Shown one piece after another: positions 1-8,987 of a stretch of DNA of 31,192 nucleotides. Each line of letters begins with the position of its first letter. Position 1 is the stretch's first letter. The DNA lies in assembly GCA_003133425.1 (NCBI GenBank), contig PKXI01000343.1, forward strand, positions 426 to 31,617, written 5' to 3'. The notes beneath the pieces were generated by a model. The model searched no databases. It saw only the letters and a program-made list of their open reading frames with translations, and was not told where the DNA came from. This DNA comes from Acidobacteriaceae bacterium. Lineage in GTDB: Bacteria > Acidobacteriota > Terriglobia > Terriglobales > Acidobacteriaceae. A program made the translations under genes and the position numbers.

Positions 1-30
1 GCCGCGCTTTGGATTTGGTTCGTGCTTCGT

Positions 31-3000
31 TTAGAAGGTGAACTTGGCCGCAACCTGCAGCTGGCGCGGGCCATAGAGACTGCTGTTGGTGGTGCTCTTC
101 TGGTTGAAGGCTGTAGCACCTGTGCCCGAGTAGGGGCTGAAGCAACCCTGCAGCGTGGAACCGGAAGGTGCAGCACCGGTACCCGAGCAGGCCACCTTGG
201 CATTGGAGGGCAACGTGACATTGGTGCCGGCTGCCGCCCAGTTGCCATAGCTGGTGTTCACGCCCTGAACGATGGTCTGGTTCAGGAAGTTGAACGCGTC
301 GACGCTCAGATCGAGAGACATGCTTTCGTGGATGGGGAACGTGCGCGCCAGGCGAAGGTCGGCGTTGTTCCACCCCGGCATGGGAATGCTGTTGCGTCCG
401 ATGTAGGGAGGACGACCATTTGTGGCCCCACCCGTACTGGAGCTCATGGCGCCGCCATAAATGCCGCCGTCATCTGCATAGCTGGTGGCCGAGGTGGAGC
501 CGGAGTAGATGCTGGAACCGGAAAGGCCCAGAGACACGGGCTGGCCGCTGGAAGCGATCTCGCTGCCGGAGAAGATCCAGCCATCGACCAAAGAGCGCGC
601 CAGGTTGTTCCCAATGCTGAAGGTGGGTTGATAAACGAAGGTCAGGGTAAAGCGGTTGCGAACATCAGTGTCCGAAGGACCATTCTCACCCCTGACGTTG
701 TTCGGATCCAGCGGAACATCACCGCCGTAGAAGGTACCGAAGGTGCCGGCGACCTGACCGGTGTCGGTGGCGCGCGCCCAGGTGTAGTTGCCTACGAACT
801 CCAGGCCATTGGCAAGGGGCCTGCGGACGGTGACTGCCATGGCGTTGTACCAGGTGTTGGCCACGCTGAAGCCGGTGTTAAAGGAAGCGAGCTGCGTGCT
901 GGCGTTCTGCGTCGCGCCATTCAGGTAACGACGGTCGGTGGGCAGGTAGACAGGAACGGTCATCTGCTTGACCAGGTTGCCATTCGCGTCGAGAACGTTG
1001 TAGGTCTTGATGCCGCTCGGCTTCTGGCCGACCAACTGCGAGTCGATGAAGACCGGCAAGCGCATGCCGCGGGTGCCGATGTAGCCGATGCTCAGCGAGA
1101 ACTTGCCCGGAAGCAACTGCTCGAGCGACAGATCCATTTCGTGCGAGTAAGGCGGCACGAAGTTCGGATCGAGACCGTGGAAGCTCTGCGTACCCAGGTT
1201 GCTGGGGCCCTTTACTGCGGGGACCGTGCCTCCCGACGGAACGAGAGCCGTGCCGATTGAGGGACCCGTGGCCAGGAAAGGCACGTTGGGATATTGCTCA
1301 ACCGCGGTCGGCACTGTCGGGCACTTCGAATTGGCTACTGCTCCGACACTCGAACTGCAACCCGAGTAGTTGTAGTTGACCTGAACCACGCCGTTTTCTA
1401 CGCGCATGGCGTAGTAGGTGGATCCCTGGTTCAGCGCGGTGTAGATGCCGTATCCGCCACGAATCACTGTGCCAGGCATCATGTTGTAGGAGAAGCCGAT
1501 GCGCGGCGTCACGCGGTTTGCAACGTTTTTGATGGTCTGGGTATAGAGATTCGAGATCGGCGAGTAGTTGGTGTTGATCTTGCCCGGAGGCGGCGTGATC
1601 TGGATGTCGTAGCGCGCCCCGACGTTGACGGTCAGCTTGCGGTTCACGGCCCAGGAATCCTGCGCGAAGACGTCGTACATGTTCATGTAGAAGTCGTCTT
1701 TACCCTGCGTACCAGCAGCGGTATTCAACTGGTCGACGGTCTGCACGAAGGAGTTGTAGTGATAGCCCGCGTATGGATCGGTATTGCCGCCCTGGCCCTG
1801 GAAGGCATCCGAGATCCAGTCGGCGAACTGGGTGGCGTTGCTGGTGTCGCTGTAACCGTAGATACCGCCGCCCTGGAAGAGGTTGATCATCACCTCGTGG
1901 ACGTTGTTGATGTCGCCACCGAACTTGAGCGTGTGACGGCCCTTTGCCCAGCTGAAGACATCCGTACCCTGAATGCGATGCTCATCGGGCTCGGCGATAC
2001 GGGGAAGTGCGTTGGGCAGGCCGAAGGTGAGCACGCCCACGGCGACCGAGGGGCCGGCATCGTTGGCGCCGGCCGTCTCAAGGTCGCGGCCCCACTGGCC
2101 ATGAACCTGATTGACCATGCTGCTGTTGATGGTTGTAGTCAGGCCGCCCACCAGGAAGCGCTCGTGATAGTAGGTGGTAGCATTGGCCGTCGGCGAGCCA
2201 TTGGAGATCGTCGGGGACGAAGTATAGCCGTTGGTCGAGTTGAAGTTGGCGAAGTTAAAGTCGATGAACGCGTCGTTCTTCGAGTTGATGTGGTAATCCA
2301 GACGCGGGAAGAACAGATCCTGCTTAGCGTAACGCGATGGCGCTGCCTGACCCACGTTGATCAGGAACTGGATGCCTGCCGTGCACATGGTAGTGGTGAT
2401 GGTCGCCGGGCACTGCGTCGGCGAAACGATTGTGCCGCCGTTGTTCTCGGTCGTAGGCGTGAGCGTGATGGTGTTGGTGTTGTAGTAGAGTGCGCGGCCC
2501 ACCTTGCGGAAGCCGTCATAGGTGAAGAAGTAGAAGAGCTTGTCCCTGACCAGCGGTCCGCCAACCGAGCCGCCGAACTGGTTCTGCTGGTGAATGGGCT
2601 GCGTCAGCAGCGTTTTCGCCAGCAGCGGAGTGCTGGATGCGCTGCCATAGAGCGCATTCCACTTGCTGTACGGGTCGAGGGCGTTCAGATCCGGATAGCG
2701 CAGGTAGTAGAACAGGTCGCCATGCAGAATGCTGGTACCGCTCTTGGTGATGGCGTTCACCTGCCCGCCAGCCGCCTGGCCAAACTCCACCGAGTAGTTC
2801 GAGGTCTCGGCCTGGAACTCCTTGATCGAATCCACCGAGTAAACGTAAGGCGCGCCTGAAGACCGGCCGCGCGCCTCGGAAAACAGCATCTGATTGTTGT
2901 TGGCGCCGTCCACGTAGTTCTGGTTGTAGAGGCCGCTGATGCCGTGGAAGCTGATCAGGCCCGAGCTGCCGTCCTGGGTTACGGCGGGGGTCAAAAGCAC

Positions 3001-3498
3001 AAAGCTCGACCAGTTGCGGGCGTTGACCGGCAGGTTCTGGACCATCTGCTGATCCATGGTCTGGGAAACTTCGGTCTTTTGAATGTCCAGCATCTCCGGG
3101 GTTGCCTGGACCTCGACAGTTGTACTGGAGGTACTTACTTTGAGCGTGAGGTCAACGGTCAGCGTCTGGCCGACAATCAGGGCAATATTGCTGATCTCAA
3201 CCTTGCCAAAATTTGGCGCAGTTGCATTGACCTTATAGTGCCCCGGCAACAGGAACGGCGCCGTGTAGAGGCCGGTGGAGTTGGTCGTGTAATCGTGCGT
3301 GATGCCGGTGTCAGTATTGATCACGGTCACCGATGCGCCGGGAATGGCGGCCTGGGCTGTGTCGGTCACGGTTCCGTTGATGGATCCCGCGCCGGACGTC
3401 TGGGCTTTCGCGATGACGCCTGCCGTGGTAAGGAAGATTGCCGCCAAGGCTAGCACGGCGAAACACCGCAGGGGACAGAGACTTTGCAACTTCTTCAT
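31..3498 (-). CDS. Oar-like TonB-dependent receptor with carboxypeptidase-regulatory-like domain
   Basis: Predicted outer-membrane beta-barrel receptor of about 1155 residues, of the acidobacterial Oar-like type; the substrate cannot be told from sequence. A signal peptide (residues 1 to about 33, ending near AKAQ) is followed by a carboxypeptidase-regulatory-like Ig-fold (about 38-120, starting GSINGTVTD) and a plug-like segment containing VQNLPVNARNWSSF. The rest is barrel-like and ends QVAAKFTF, with the terminal Phe usual for outer-membrane proteins. I chose the ATG at 3498 (MKKLQSL) because AGGAG lies just upstream and a good promoter overlaps the in-frame extension to 3603, so that extension is unlikely to be translated. 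The gene stands alone. Family assignment is confident; ligand unknown. Confidence 0.93.
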   Translation of the reverse strand: MKKLQSLCPLRCFAVLALAAIFLTTAGVIAKAQTSGAGSINGTVTDTAQAAIPGASVTVINTDTGITHDYTTNSTGLYTAPFLLPGHYKVNATAPNFGKVEISNIALIVGQTLTVDLTLKVSTSSTTVEVQATPEMLDIQKTEVSQTMDQQMVQNLPVNARNWSSFVLLTPAVTQDGSSGLISFHGISGLYNQNYVDGANNNQMLFSEARGRSSGAPYVYSVDSIKEFQAETSNYSVEFGQAAGGQVNAITKSGTSILHGDLFYYLRYPDLNALDPYSKWNALYGSASSTPLLAKTLLTQPIHQQNQFGGSVGGPLVRDKLFYFFTYDGFRKVGRALYYNTNTITLTPTTENNGGTIVSPTQCPATITTTMCTAGIQFLINVGQAAPSRYAKQDLFFPRLDYHINSKNDAFIDFNFANFNSTNGYTSSPTISNGSPTANATTYYHERFLVGGLTTTINSSMVNQVHGQWGRDLETAGANDAGPSVAVGVLTFGLPNALPRIAEPDEHRIQGTDVFSWAKGRHTLKFGGDINNVHEVMINLFQGGGIYGYSDTSNATQFADWISDAFQGQGGNTDPYAGYHYNSFVQTVDQLNTAAGTQGKDDFYMNMYDVFAQDSWAVNRKLTVNVGARYDIQITPPPGKINTNYSPISNLYTQTIKNVANRVTPRIGFSYNMMPGTVIRGGYGIYTALNQGSTYYAMRVENGVVQVNYNYSGCSSSVGAVANSKCPTVPTAVEQYPNVPFLATGPSIGTALVPSGGTVPAVKGPSNLGTQSFHGLDPNFVPPYSHEMDLSLEQLLPGKFSLSIGYIGTRGMRLPVFIDSQLVGQKPSGIKTYNVLDANGNLVKQMTVPVYLPTDRRYLNGATQNASTQLASFNTGFSVANTWYNAMAVTVRRPLANGLEFVGNYTWARATDTGQVAGTFGTFYGGDVPLDPNNVRGENGPSDTDVRNRFTLTFVYQPTFSIGNNLARSLVDGWIFSGSEIASSGQPVSLGLSGSSIYSGSTSATSYADDGGIYGGAMSSSTGGATNGRPPYIGRNSIPMPGWNNADLRLARTFPIHESMSLDLSVDAFNFLNQTIVQGVNTSYGNWAAAGTNVTLPSNAKVACSGTGAAPSGSTLQGCFSPYSGTGATAFNQKSTTNSSLYGPRQLQVAAKFTF

Positions 3499-3544
3499 TT
3501 TTTTGGCTCTCCTGAAAGGGGTTTGGGAACCCTGAAGTGGCTTC

Positions 3545-3572
3545 ATATTACCACGTAAATGCGTTGTCTCAA
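3545..3572 (-). promoter_or_regulatory. sigma70-type promoter of the Oar-like receptor gene
   Basis: On the minus strand TTGAGA (3572-3567) and TAATAT (3550-3545) are separated by 16 nt. Transcription would start near 3538 and give a leader of about 40 nt carrying an AGGAG ribosome site before the ATG at 3498. Seen by eye only. Confidence 0.55.
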
Positions 3573-3874
3573 AAGAACTTATATTGCCCTTGAGGTAGTG
3601 CATAAAGCGTATGAACTTTCAAGATGGAAACGAAGAATCTCAATCCGTGATGTGGGAAATTTCGCCTTTGTATGAGCGGGTTGCATTGTGATTAGTGCCA
3701 TAAGATCAGCTTGGGATGAGTAGTTTGTCAAGGAACTGTTATAGTTCTGTAAATCGTGACGAAAAGGCCTGCCTTTTGTTGTGGAAAATCGTGCGGATTC
3801 TCCGTGACGTGGGAATTCCCGGCGCACCGGTTTGTATGTGCGGACCGTGCAGCAATAATTTGGGTCTGATCGCC
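3573..3874. other. intergenic region between receptor promoter and permease gene
   Basis: About 300 bases of less GC-rich sequence between the receptor promoter and the stop codon of the upstream permease gene. Overlapping short frames here have no recognisable protein features. I see no clear hairpin terminator or RNA gene. Confidence 0.5.
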
Positions 3875-4984
3875 TTACTCGTAGGCCAGTGCTTCGATGG
3901 GATCCCTGCGGGCAGCCATCCAAGCCGGGTAAAGCGCGCCGCAAAGCGCTCCCGCAAATGCAATCAGGGCTCCGTTGACGATCCATGCGCCGGTCAGCTC
4001 AAAAGCGAAGCCGGGGAAACGCACGCTGAGGAGAAACCGGACCGCGTAAGTGGCAACAACGCCCACCATCACGCCGACGACGGCAAGCACCGCACACTCG
4101 CGCAACACAACTCCGACGACCGTCATCTTGGAGGCGCCCATCGACTTGAGAATGCCGATTTCGCGGGTGCGCTCAAGAACCGCCGTATACATGGTCTGAA
4201 AGATCACTAGGAAGCCGACGACGACCGCCAGGGTGATGACGACTTTGAGCGCGGTTTCAAAGCCGGGAAAACGGGCCGGCGTGTACATGGAGATGAGGTC
4301 TTCCATCGACTGGACGCGGTAGCCATCGAGACCCGGTGTGGATTTGATCTTCTGGCGGACGACGTCCTCGTTGGCCGGGTCGTCGATCTTGAGATAGATG
4401 ACCGAGGCCTTGCCGTCCGTGCCCAGCAGCGCTGCCAGGGTTTCGATGGGCACAATGCGGCGGCCGCCCTTGCCGCTTTCGACAATGCCACAGATTTTGA
4501 AGTCGTGGTGCAGGGTCTGGATGGTGACGGTTTCGCCCACGTGATGGCCGTTGCCCGTCTTTGCCCAAATATTGTCGACAATGACGTCATCGGGTCCTTG
4601 AAACGGACCGCCGGCGATCCATTTGAAGGGCTTGAGGGCGTTGAAGGTCTTGTAGTCGATGCCGTAGAGAATCTCGAGCGAGTCGCCCATGGAGAAGTTC
4701 TGAATGACAGGTGCAGCCACGGCCACATGAGGCAATGTGGCGAGGAACGGAGCCAGCTTGGCCGACATGGCCGCACCGCTCATGCCGTTCATGAAGCTGG
4801 CATTCGAGGGGCTGACAACCAGGTCGGCGCCGATGCCGTTGGTGCGCTGCTTCTGGTCGTTCAACATGCCCATGAAGATGGCGACGATGGAGAGAATCAT
4901 GACCACTTCAATGGCGACTGCCAACACGCTGATGATGGAGCGCAGCGGACGGTGAATCAGATTGGCGAAGATGAGCTTGTTCAT
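3875..4984 (-). CDS. FtsX/MacB-like ABC transporter permease
   Basis: Inner-membrane permease of about 369 residues of the FtsX/MacB (type VII ABC) superfamily, which typically couples cytoplasmic ATP hydrolysis to lipoprotein or peptide movement at the membrane. The N-terminal helix (about 15-38) is followed by a periplasmic MacB-type core domain (about 45-245) and three C-terminal helices. The hallmark cytoplasmic segment TREIGILKSMGAS and the C-terminal RRDPIEALAYE are both present. The start is set at ATG 4984 (MNKLIFANL), with AGGA about ten bases upstream; an in-frame TTG at 5020 is less likely. No ATPase or membrane-fusion gene lies beside it in this window, so its partner must be elsewhere. 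Substrate unknown. Confidence 0.9.
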   Translation of the reverse strand: MNKLIFANLIHRPLRSIISVLAVAIEVVMILSIVAIFMGMLNDQKQRTNGIGADLVVSPSNASFMNGMSGAAMSAKLAPFLATLPHVAVAAPVIQNFSMGDSLEILYGIDYKTFNALKPFKWIAGGPFQGPDDVIVDNIWAKTGNGHHVGETVTIQTLHHDFKICGIVESGKGGRRIVPIETLAALLGTDGKASVIYLKIDDPANEDVVRQKIKSTPGLDGYRVQSMEDLISMYTPARFPGFETALKVVITLAVVVGFLVIFQTMYTAVLERTREIGILKSMGASKMTVVGVVLRECAVLAVVGVMVGVVATYAVRFLLSVRFPGFAFELTGAWIVNGALIAFAGALCGALYPAWMAARRDPIEALAYE

Positions 4985-5255
4985 TCTCGATCCTGGTTCC
5001 AGTCTACTAGCGAAGGGCAAATCTGCACGAACGCCCCGGTCTTCAGGGTAACAGCCTGGGCGAGTACGGATGAGCGGGACGCAAGGGGTTACTCATGGCT
5101 ACACTTCCGCCTGCCGGACGCACGGGCCAGGTCCTGCCACAGGCGTAAACCACCGCTCCCAAGAGTCCCCGGCGAGGCAGCTTCCGGGCGGCCCGGGCCC
5201 TATTTACCACTAAGACTCATCTTGATGAAAATAAAGGATGAAGAGACAACTCACT
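4985..5255. other. divergent intergenic region, permease / RodZ-like gene
   Basis: Spacer between divergent genes. It holds GC-rich self-complementary stretches (for example GGGCGGCCCGGGCCC near 5190) and then turns AT-rich toward the promoter at 5256. No convincing ORF or RNA gene was seen. Confidence 0.5.
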
Positions 5256-5284
5256 TTGACTGAAATTGAAACCTGGTTTATTGT
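5256..5284 (+). promoter_or_regulatory. strong sigma70-type promoter for the RodZ-like gene
   Basis: TTGACT (5256-5261) and TATTGT (5279-5284) are separated by exactly 17 nt, close to the vegetative consensus. Transcription would start near 5291, about 38 nt before the ATG at 5329. No strong Shine-Dalgarno lies at the usual distance from that ATG. Confidence 0.6.
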
Positions 5285-5328
5285 GGAGGGGGTAATTTGT
5301 TTTGGCCCTTGACCGGTAACGATCACCA

Positions 5329-5853
5329 ATGGGCAACTTTGGCGAAGACCTGCGCATGGAGCGGCTAGCCCGCGGCGTTGCGCTGGAAGACATTACCGCG
5401 GTCACCAAAATCAGCCAGCGCTACCTTGTTGCGCTGGAAGAGGAGAGGTTCCGTCTGCTTCCCGGCGGGATTCTCAGCAAGGGCATTGTGCGCGGGTACG
5501 CGACTGCTCTTGGCCTCGACCAGCAGGACTGGATTGATCGCTACCTCAAAGCCTACGACACCTCCGGCCAGATGAAGGATGACGACCGCGGTTGGGCGGC
5601 CTTTGCATCCAATGTGGGCAAAGCACGGATCCAGCGGCACGATGCCGTTGAAGTTCGCTTGCGCTGGATCGGCGCCATTCTTCTGCTGATTGCGGTCGCC
5701 GCCGGTGGCTACCTCACTGTGCGCTACTACGGCGTGCGAGCCGGCTGGTGGAGCACGTTGCTGCCGGTTCATGGTACGCACGGCGCTTTTCACTCTGCAA
5801 TATCTTCGACGCACTCAATGATTGCGCGCATCCTGGTCCGGGTCGGGCTCTGA
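5329..5853 (+). CDS. RodZ-like membrane-anchored helix-turn-helix protein
   Basis: A 174-residue protein with an N-terminal HTH of the RodZ / HTH_25 type (about 5-75; core GEDLRMERLARGVALEDI, then ISQRYLVALEEERF). A short basic linker and one transmembrane helix (about 112-131) follow, with only about 40 residues beyond it. Classical RodZ links MreB to the membrane and has a much larger periplasmic domain, so this is a short relative. The HTH of this family usually binds protein rather than DNA. Its good promoter suggests independent expression. It may be a cell-shape factor or a small membrane regulator; domain assignment is firm, role uncertain. Confidence 0.8.
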   Translation: MGNFGEDLRMERLARGVALEDITAVTKISQRYLVALEEERFRLLPGGILSKGIVRGYATALGLDQQDWIDRYLKAYDTSGQMKDDDRGWAAFASNVGKARIQRHDAVEVRLRWIGAILLLIAVAAGGYLTVRYYGVRAGWWSTLLPVHGTHGAFHSAISSTHSMIARILVRVGL

Positions 5854-5862
5854 TCAGAGAGG

Positions 5863-5926
5863 CTTGACCGGAGTTGCGGTTCAAGCACCGTGGAACCCCC
5901 TTGAATGTGAAATGCCAACCGTTCAC
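5863..5926 (+). other. set of competing hairpins downstream of the RodZ-like gene
   Basis: CTTGACC (5863-5869) can pair with GGTTCAAG (5878-5885), one base bulged. The TTCAAG part can instead pair perfectly with CTTGAA (5900-5905). A third stem GTGAA/TTCAC (5907-5911 with 5922-5926) closes a loop containing TGCCAACC. The first two stems are mutually exclusive. This could be a terminator region or a regulatory switch; not matched to a known family. Confidence 0.3.
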
Positions 5927-5935
5927 TGCTTGTCT

Positions 5936-5965
5936 TTGCCCTGCCGCCCCCACCGCGATTAACAT
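5936..5965 (+). promoter_or_regulatory. candidate metK promoter
   Basis: TTGCCC (5936-5941) and TAACAT (5960-5965) are spaced by 18 nt just before the structured leader of metK. A start near 5972 would give a leader of about 160 nt. Moderate match only. Confidence 0.35.
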
Positions 5966-5970
5966 ATAGA

Positions 5971-6133
5971 TGCACAGTCAGGCTTTGGTCTGCCAGTGCA
6001 GGTGCGCCAGCGATGCTGGCGAACGGCCATTCTGAGCTGGATGTTTTTGCGCTCTGGAGCGGCCCATCCAACGCCGGCCAACCAAAACGGCAGGCCACCA
6101 AATTGAATCCCTTCAATGGGCAGGAGTCTGAAG
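5971..6133 (+). promoter_or_regulatory. structured 5' leader of metK (candidate cis-regulatory RNA)
   Basis: Four hairpins occur in order. Stem TGCAC/GTGCA closes 5971-6000. A perfect 7-bp stem CGCCAGC/GCTGGCG with a GAT loop spans 6005-6021. Nested stems GGATG/CATCC and CGCTC/GAGCG span 6039-6069. ATTGAA-TCCC-TTCAAT spans 6102-6117. The last hairpin sits just before the AGGAG at 6122 and buries the ATG at 6116. A leader of this size before a SAM synthetase gene suggests feedback control, but I cannot match the conserved core of SAM-I, SAM-II, SAM-III or SAM-IV riboswitches. Confidence 0.4.
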
Positions 6134-7300
<1,167 letters not shown>

Positions 7301-7326
7301 GAGAACATTGCAGAACGATGCAGAGG

Positions 7327-7363
7327 AATGGGACCCATCGAACGATGGGTCCCATTGCTTTTT
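7327..7363 (+). terminator. Rho-independent terminator after metK
   Basis: A perfect 14-bp inverted repeat (AATGGGACCCATCG at 7327-7340, complement at 7343-7356) with a two-base apex is followed by GCTTTTTCC. It lies 26 nt after the metK stop. Confidence 0.9.
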
Positions 7364-7385
7364 CCGGCGAAGCGCGTCAATGGCT

Positions 7386-7416
7386 TAGAATTCTCCGTGA
7401 CCTAGAATTCACCGTG
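7386..7416 (+). repeat. 14-bp direct repeat upstream of carbonic anhydrase gene
   Basis: TAGAATTCTCCGTG (7386-7399) and TAGAATTCACCGTG (7403-7416) differ at one base and repeat with a 17-nt period. They lie 34 nt before the start codon, between the metK terminator and the ribosome site. Possible operator pair or a simple local duplication. Confidence 0.45.
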
Positions 7417-7449
7417 GCAATTGAACGACTTTATTCCCAGGAGCTATTC

Positions 7450-8208
7450 ATGCGTTTATTTGCGCGTTTATTTGCACTCGCCGGACTTGCATTTGGTTTG
7501 GCCACCATGGCCGCAGCACAGACCACAGCCCCGTGGAGCTACGAGGGCAAGACTGGTCCCCTGCGCTGGGGTAAGCTGGACCCCGCGTACGAGGCCTGCT
7601 CCAAAGGCCACGAGCAGTCTCCGCTCGACATTCGCGGCGCCAAGCTCAACAAGGCGCTCCAGCCGATCGAGTTCCACTACATGGCCGGGTCGGTCACGCT
7701 TGAGAACGACGGACATACGATTGTGGCGCACGTGAACCCTGGCAGCTATATTGTGGCCGGGGGCGTCCGCTACAACCTGGTGGAGTTCGACTTCCACCAT
7801 CCCAGCGAAGAACCGGTCAAGGCCAAACTCGCCGACATGAGCATCCACCTGGTGCACAAAAGCGCCGATGGCAAGATGGCCATTCTAGCGGCGCGGTTGA
7901 TCGAGGACCAAAACAGGCCGAACGCCGTGCTCGCCACGCTCTGGGGACACCTGCCCACGGCCACGGGCAAGACCGAAAAGATTACGGAGATGGTGAATCC
8001 TGGCGGCCTGCTGCCTGCCGAGCGCGGGTACTGGACTTATATGGGTTCGCTCACCAACCCGCCCTGCACCGAGGGAGTGCGGTGGTTTGTGCTGGAGCAG
8101 GAAGTGACCCTGAGCCGCGACCAGTTGCGCGCATACACGAACATGTTCAAGATGAATACGCGCCCCATGCAGGATCCGCACGGAAGGCACATCGAGGCGA
8201 ACGAGTAG
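7450..8208 (+). CDS. secreted alpha-class carbonic anhydrase with an altered zinc-ligand motif
   Basis: Alpha-carbonic anhydrases interconvert CO2 and bicarbonate, here probably in the periplasm. The 252-residue protein has a signal peptide (1 to about 23, ending MAAAQ). Family motifs follow: EQSPLDI, the proton-shuttle region NDGHT, HPSEE, IHLVHK and GSLTNPPCTEGVRW. Two cysteines (in EACSKG and PPCTEG) could form the usual disulfide. The start is ATG 7450, with AGGAG six bases upstream. Oddity: the metal-site strand usually reads FHFH but here reads FDFH, so residue 114 is Asp (codon GAC at 7789) where the first zinc-binding His is expected. H116 and H133 supply the other two positions. The enzyme could therefore be altered or inactive. 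Confidence 0.93.
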   Translation: MRLFARLFALAGLAFGLATMAAAQTTAPWSYEGKTGPLRWGKLDPAYEACSKGHEQSPLDIRGAKLNKALQPIEFHYMAGSVTLENDGHTIVAHVNPGSYIVAGGVRYNLVEFDFHHPSEEPVKAKLADMSIHLVHKSADGKMAILAARLIEDQNRPNAVLATLWGHLPTATGKTEKITEMVNPGGLLPAERGYWTYMGSLTNPPCTEGVRWFVLEQEVTLSRDQLRAYTNMFKMNTRPMQDPHGRHIEANE

Positions 8209-8213
8209 GACAC

Positions 8214-8262
8214 GGGTCAGTGGTCAGTGGTCAGTTGTCAGTGGTCAGTGGTCAGTGGTCAG
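8214..8262 (+). repeat. heptamer array A, seven units of TGGTCAG (CAGTGGT phase)
   Basis: Exactly seven 7-nt units without indels; only two deviate by one base (GGGTCAG, TTGTCAG). It fills the space between the carbonic anhydrase stop and the end of the convergent HAD gene and supplies that gene's stop codon (TCA at 8259-8261 on the plus strand). No facing second array was seen here, unlike the other CAGNNNN loci. Confidence 0.9.
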
Positions 8263-8963
8263 CTTGTCGGCTTTGCTGTCTGATCGGCTAATGGGATCAG
8301 GTTCAATGCGATACCGTCGCCGACACTTTCCACGGTTATGCCGGTGAGATCGGTGACCAGGTAGTGCGCGGCGTCCAGTGACTCAACGGGATGAGAAAAC
8401 GTGGTTGCGACCACGGTGCATCCTGCGGCCCGGCCGGCTCTGGCGCCGGACGACGAATCCTCGAAAACCACGCAATCTTCGGGCGCAAAGCCCAGCATCG
8501 CTGCCCCGGCCAGAAACGGCTCAGGATGCGGCTTTCCGCGGGTTATGAAATCAGCGGTCACAAGCCGTTCCGGCGCGGGAACGCCTCCGGCGGCCATCCT
8601 TGCACGCGCGAGGCGCTCGGTAGCGCTTGTGACGACAGTCCATCGGTTTTGTGGCAGCGCTGCCAGAAGATTCAGCACGCCGGGCAACACGGTGAGGTCC
8701 TCGTTGTCTTCGACCTCCCGATCCTCGATGATCTTGAGTTCGACTTCGGGGTCAAGGTCGGGCCTGAGCATGGCAATGGTGTCGATGGCGCGGCGGCCGT
8801 GGGCGATCTTGCAGGTGCGCTCGGGATCGACTCCGCGCAACTCGGCCCACATGGTCCAACTGCGCTCTACCGAGCCCAGGGACGAAACCAGAATCCCGTC
8901 CATGTCGAAGAGGACACCCTTGCAGCGGATTTGAGCGATGGAAGATGTAGGGGAAGAAGCCAT
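8259..8963 (-). CDS. HAD-superfamily (subfamily IA) sugar-phosphatase-like hydrolase
   Basis: Cytoplasmic phosphatase of 234 residues in the beta-phosphoglucomutase-like branch of the HAD superfamily. Motif I is LFDMDGIL (nucleophile D20, acid/base D22). The cap domain follows. Motif II is in VVTSATE, motif III Lys in RGKPHPEPFL, and motif IV is VFEDSSSGARAG. This pattern resembles sugar-phosphate or glycerol-phosphate phosphatases, but the substrate cannot be fixed. The ATG at 8963 lies 24 nt downstream of the AsmA-like gene stop, so the two may be co-transcribed. The 3' end merges into a heptamer array that provides the stop codon. Confidence 0.88.
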   Translation of the reverse strand: MASSPTSSIAQIRCKGVLFDMDGILVSSLGSVERSWTMWAELRGVDPERTCKIAHGRRAIDTIAMLRPDLDPEVELKIIEDREVEDNEDLTVLPGVLNLLAALPQNRWTVVTSATERLARARMAAGGVPAPERLVTADFITRGKPHPEPFLAGAAMLGFAPEDCVVFEDSSSGARAGRAAGCTVVATTFSHPVESLDAAHYLVTDLTGITVESVGDGIALNLIPLADQTAKPTS

Positions 8964-8987
8964 GAATCCATTGTAGCGGGGTGTAAA

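Noticed and set aside
22..2859. Long plus-strand reading frames opposite the first receptor gene
   Set aside because: They are antisense shadows of a clear receptor gene. High GC keeps the opposite frames open, and their translations show no domain, signal or start signal.
5854..6115. SAM-I type riboswitch upstream of metK
   Set aside because: AGAGAGG and GCCAACC fragments look suggestive, but the order and pairing of the S-box core cannot be built. Reported only as an unassigned structured leader.
8214..8262. CRISPR array
   Set aside because: Units are 7 nt without spacers and there are no cas genes; it is a simple tandem repeat.
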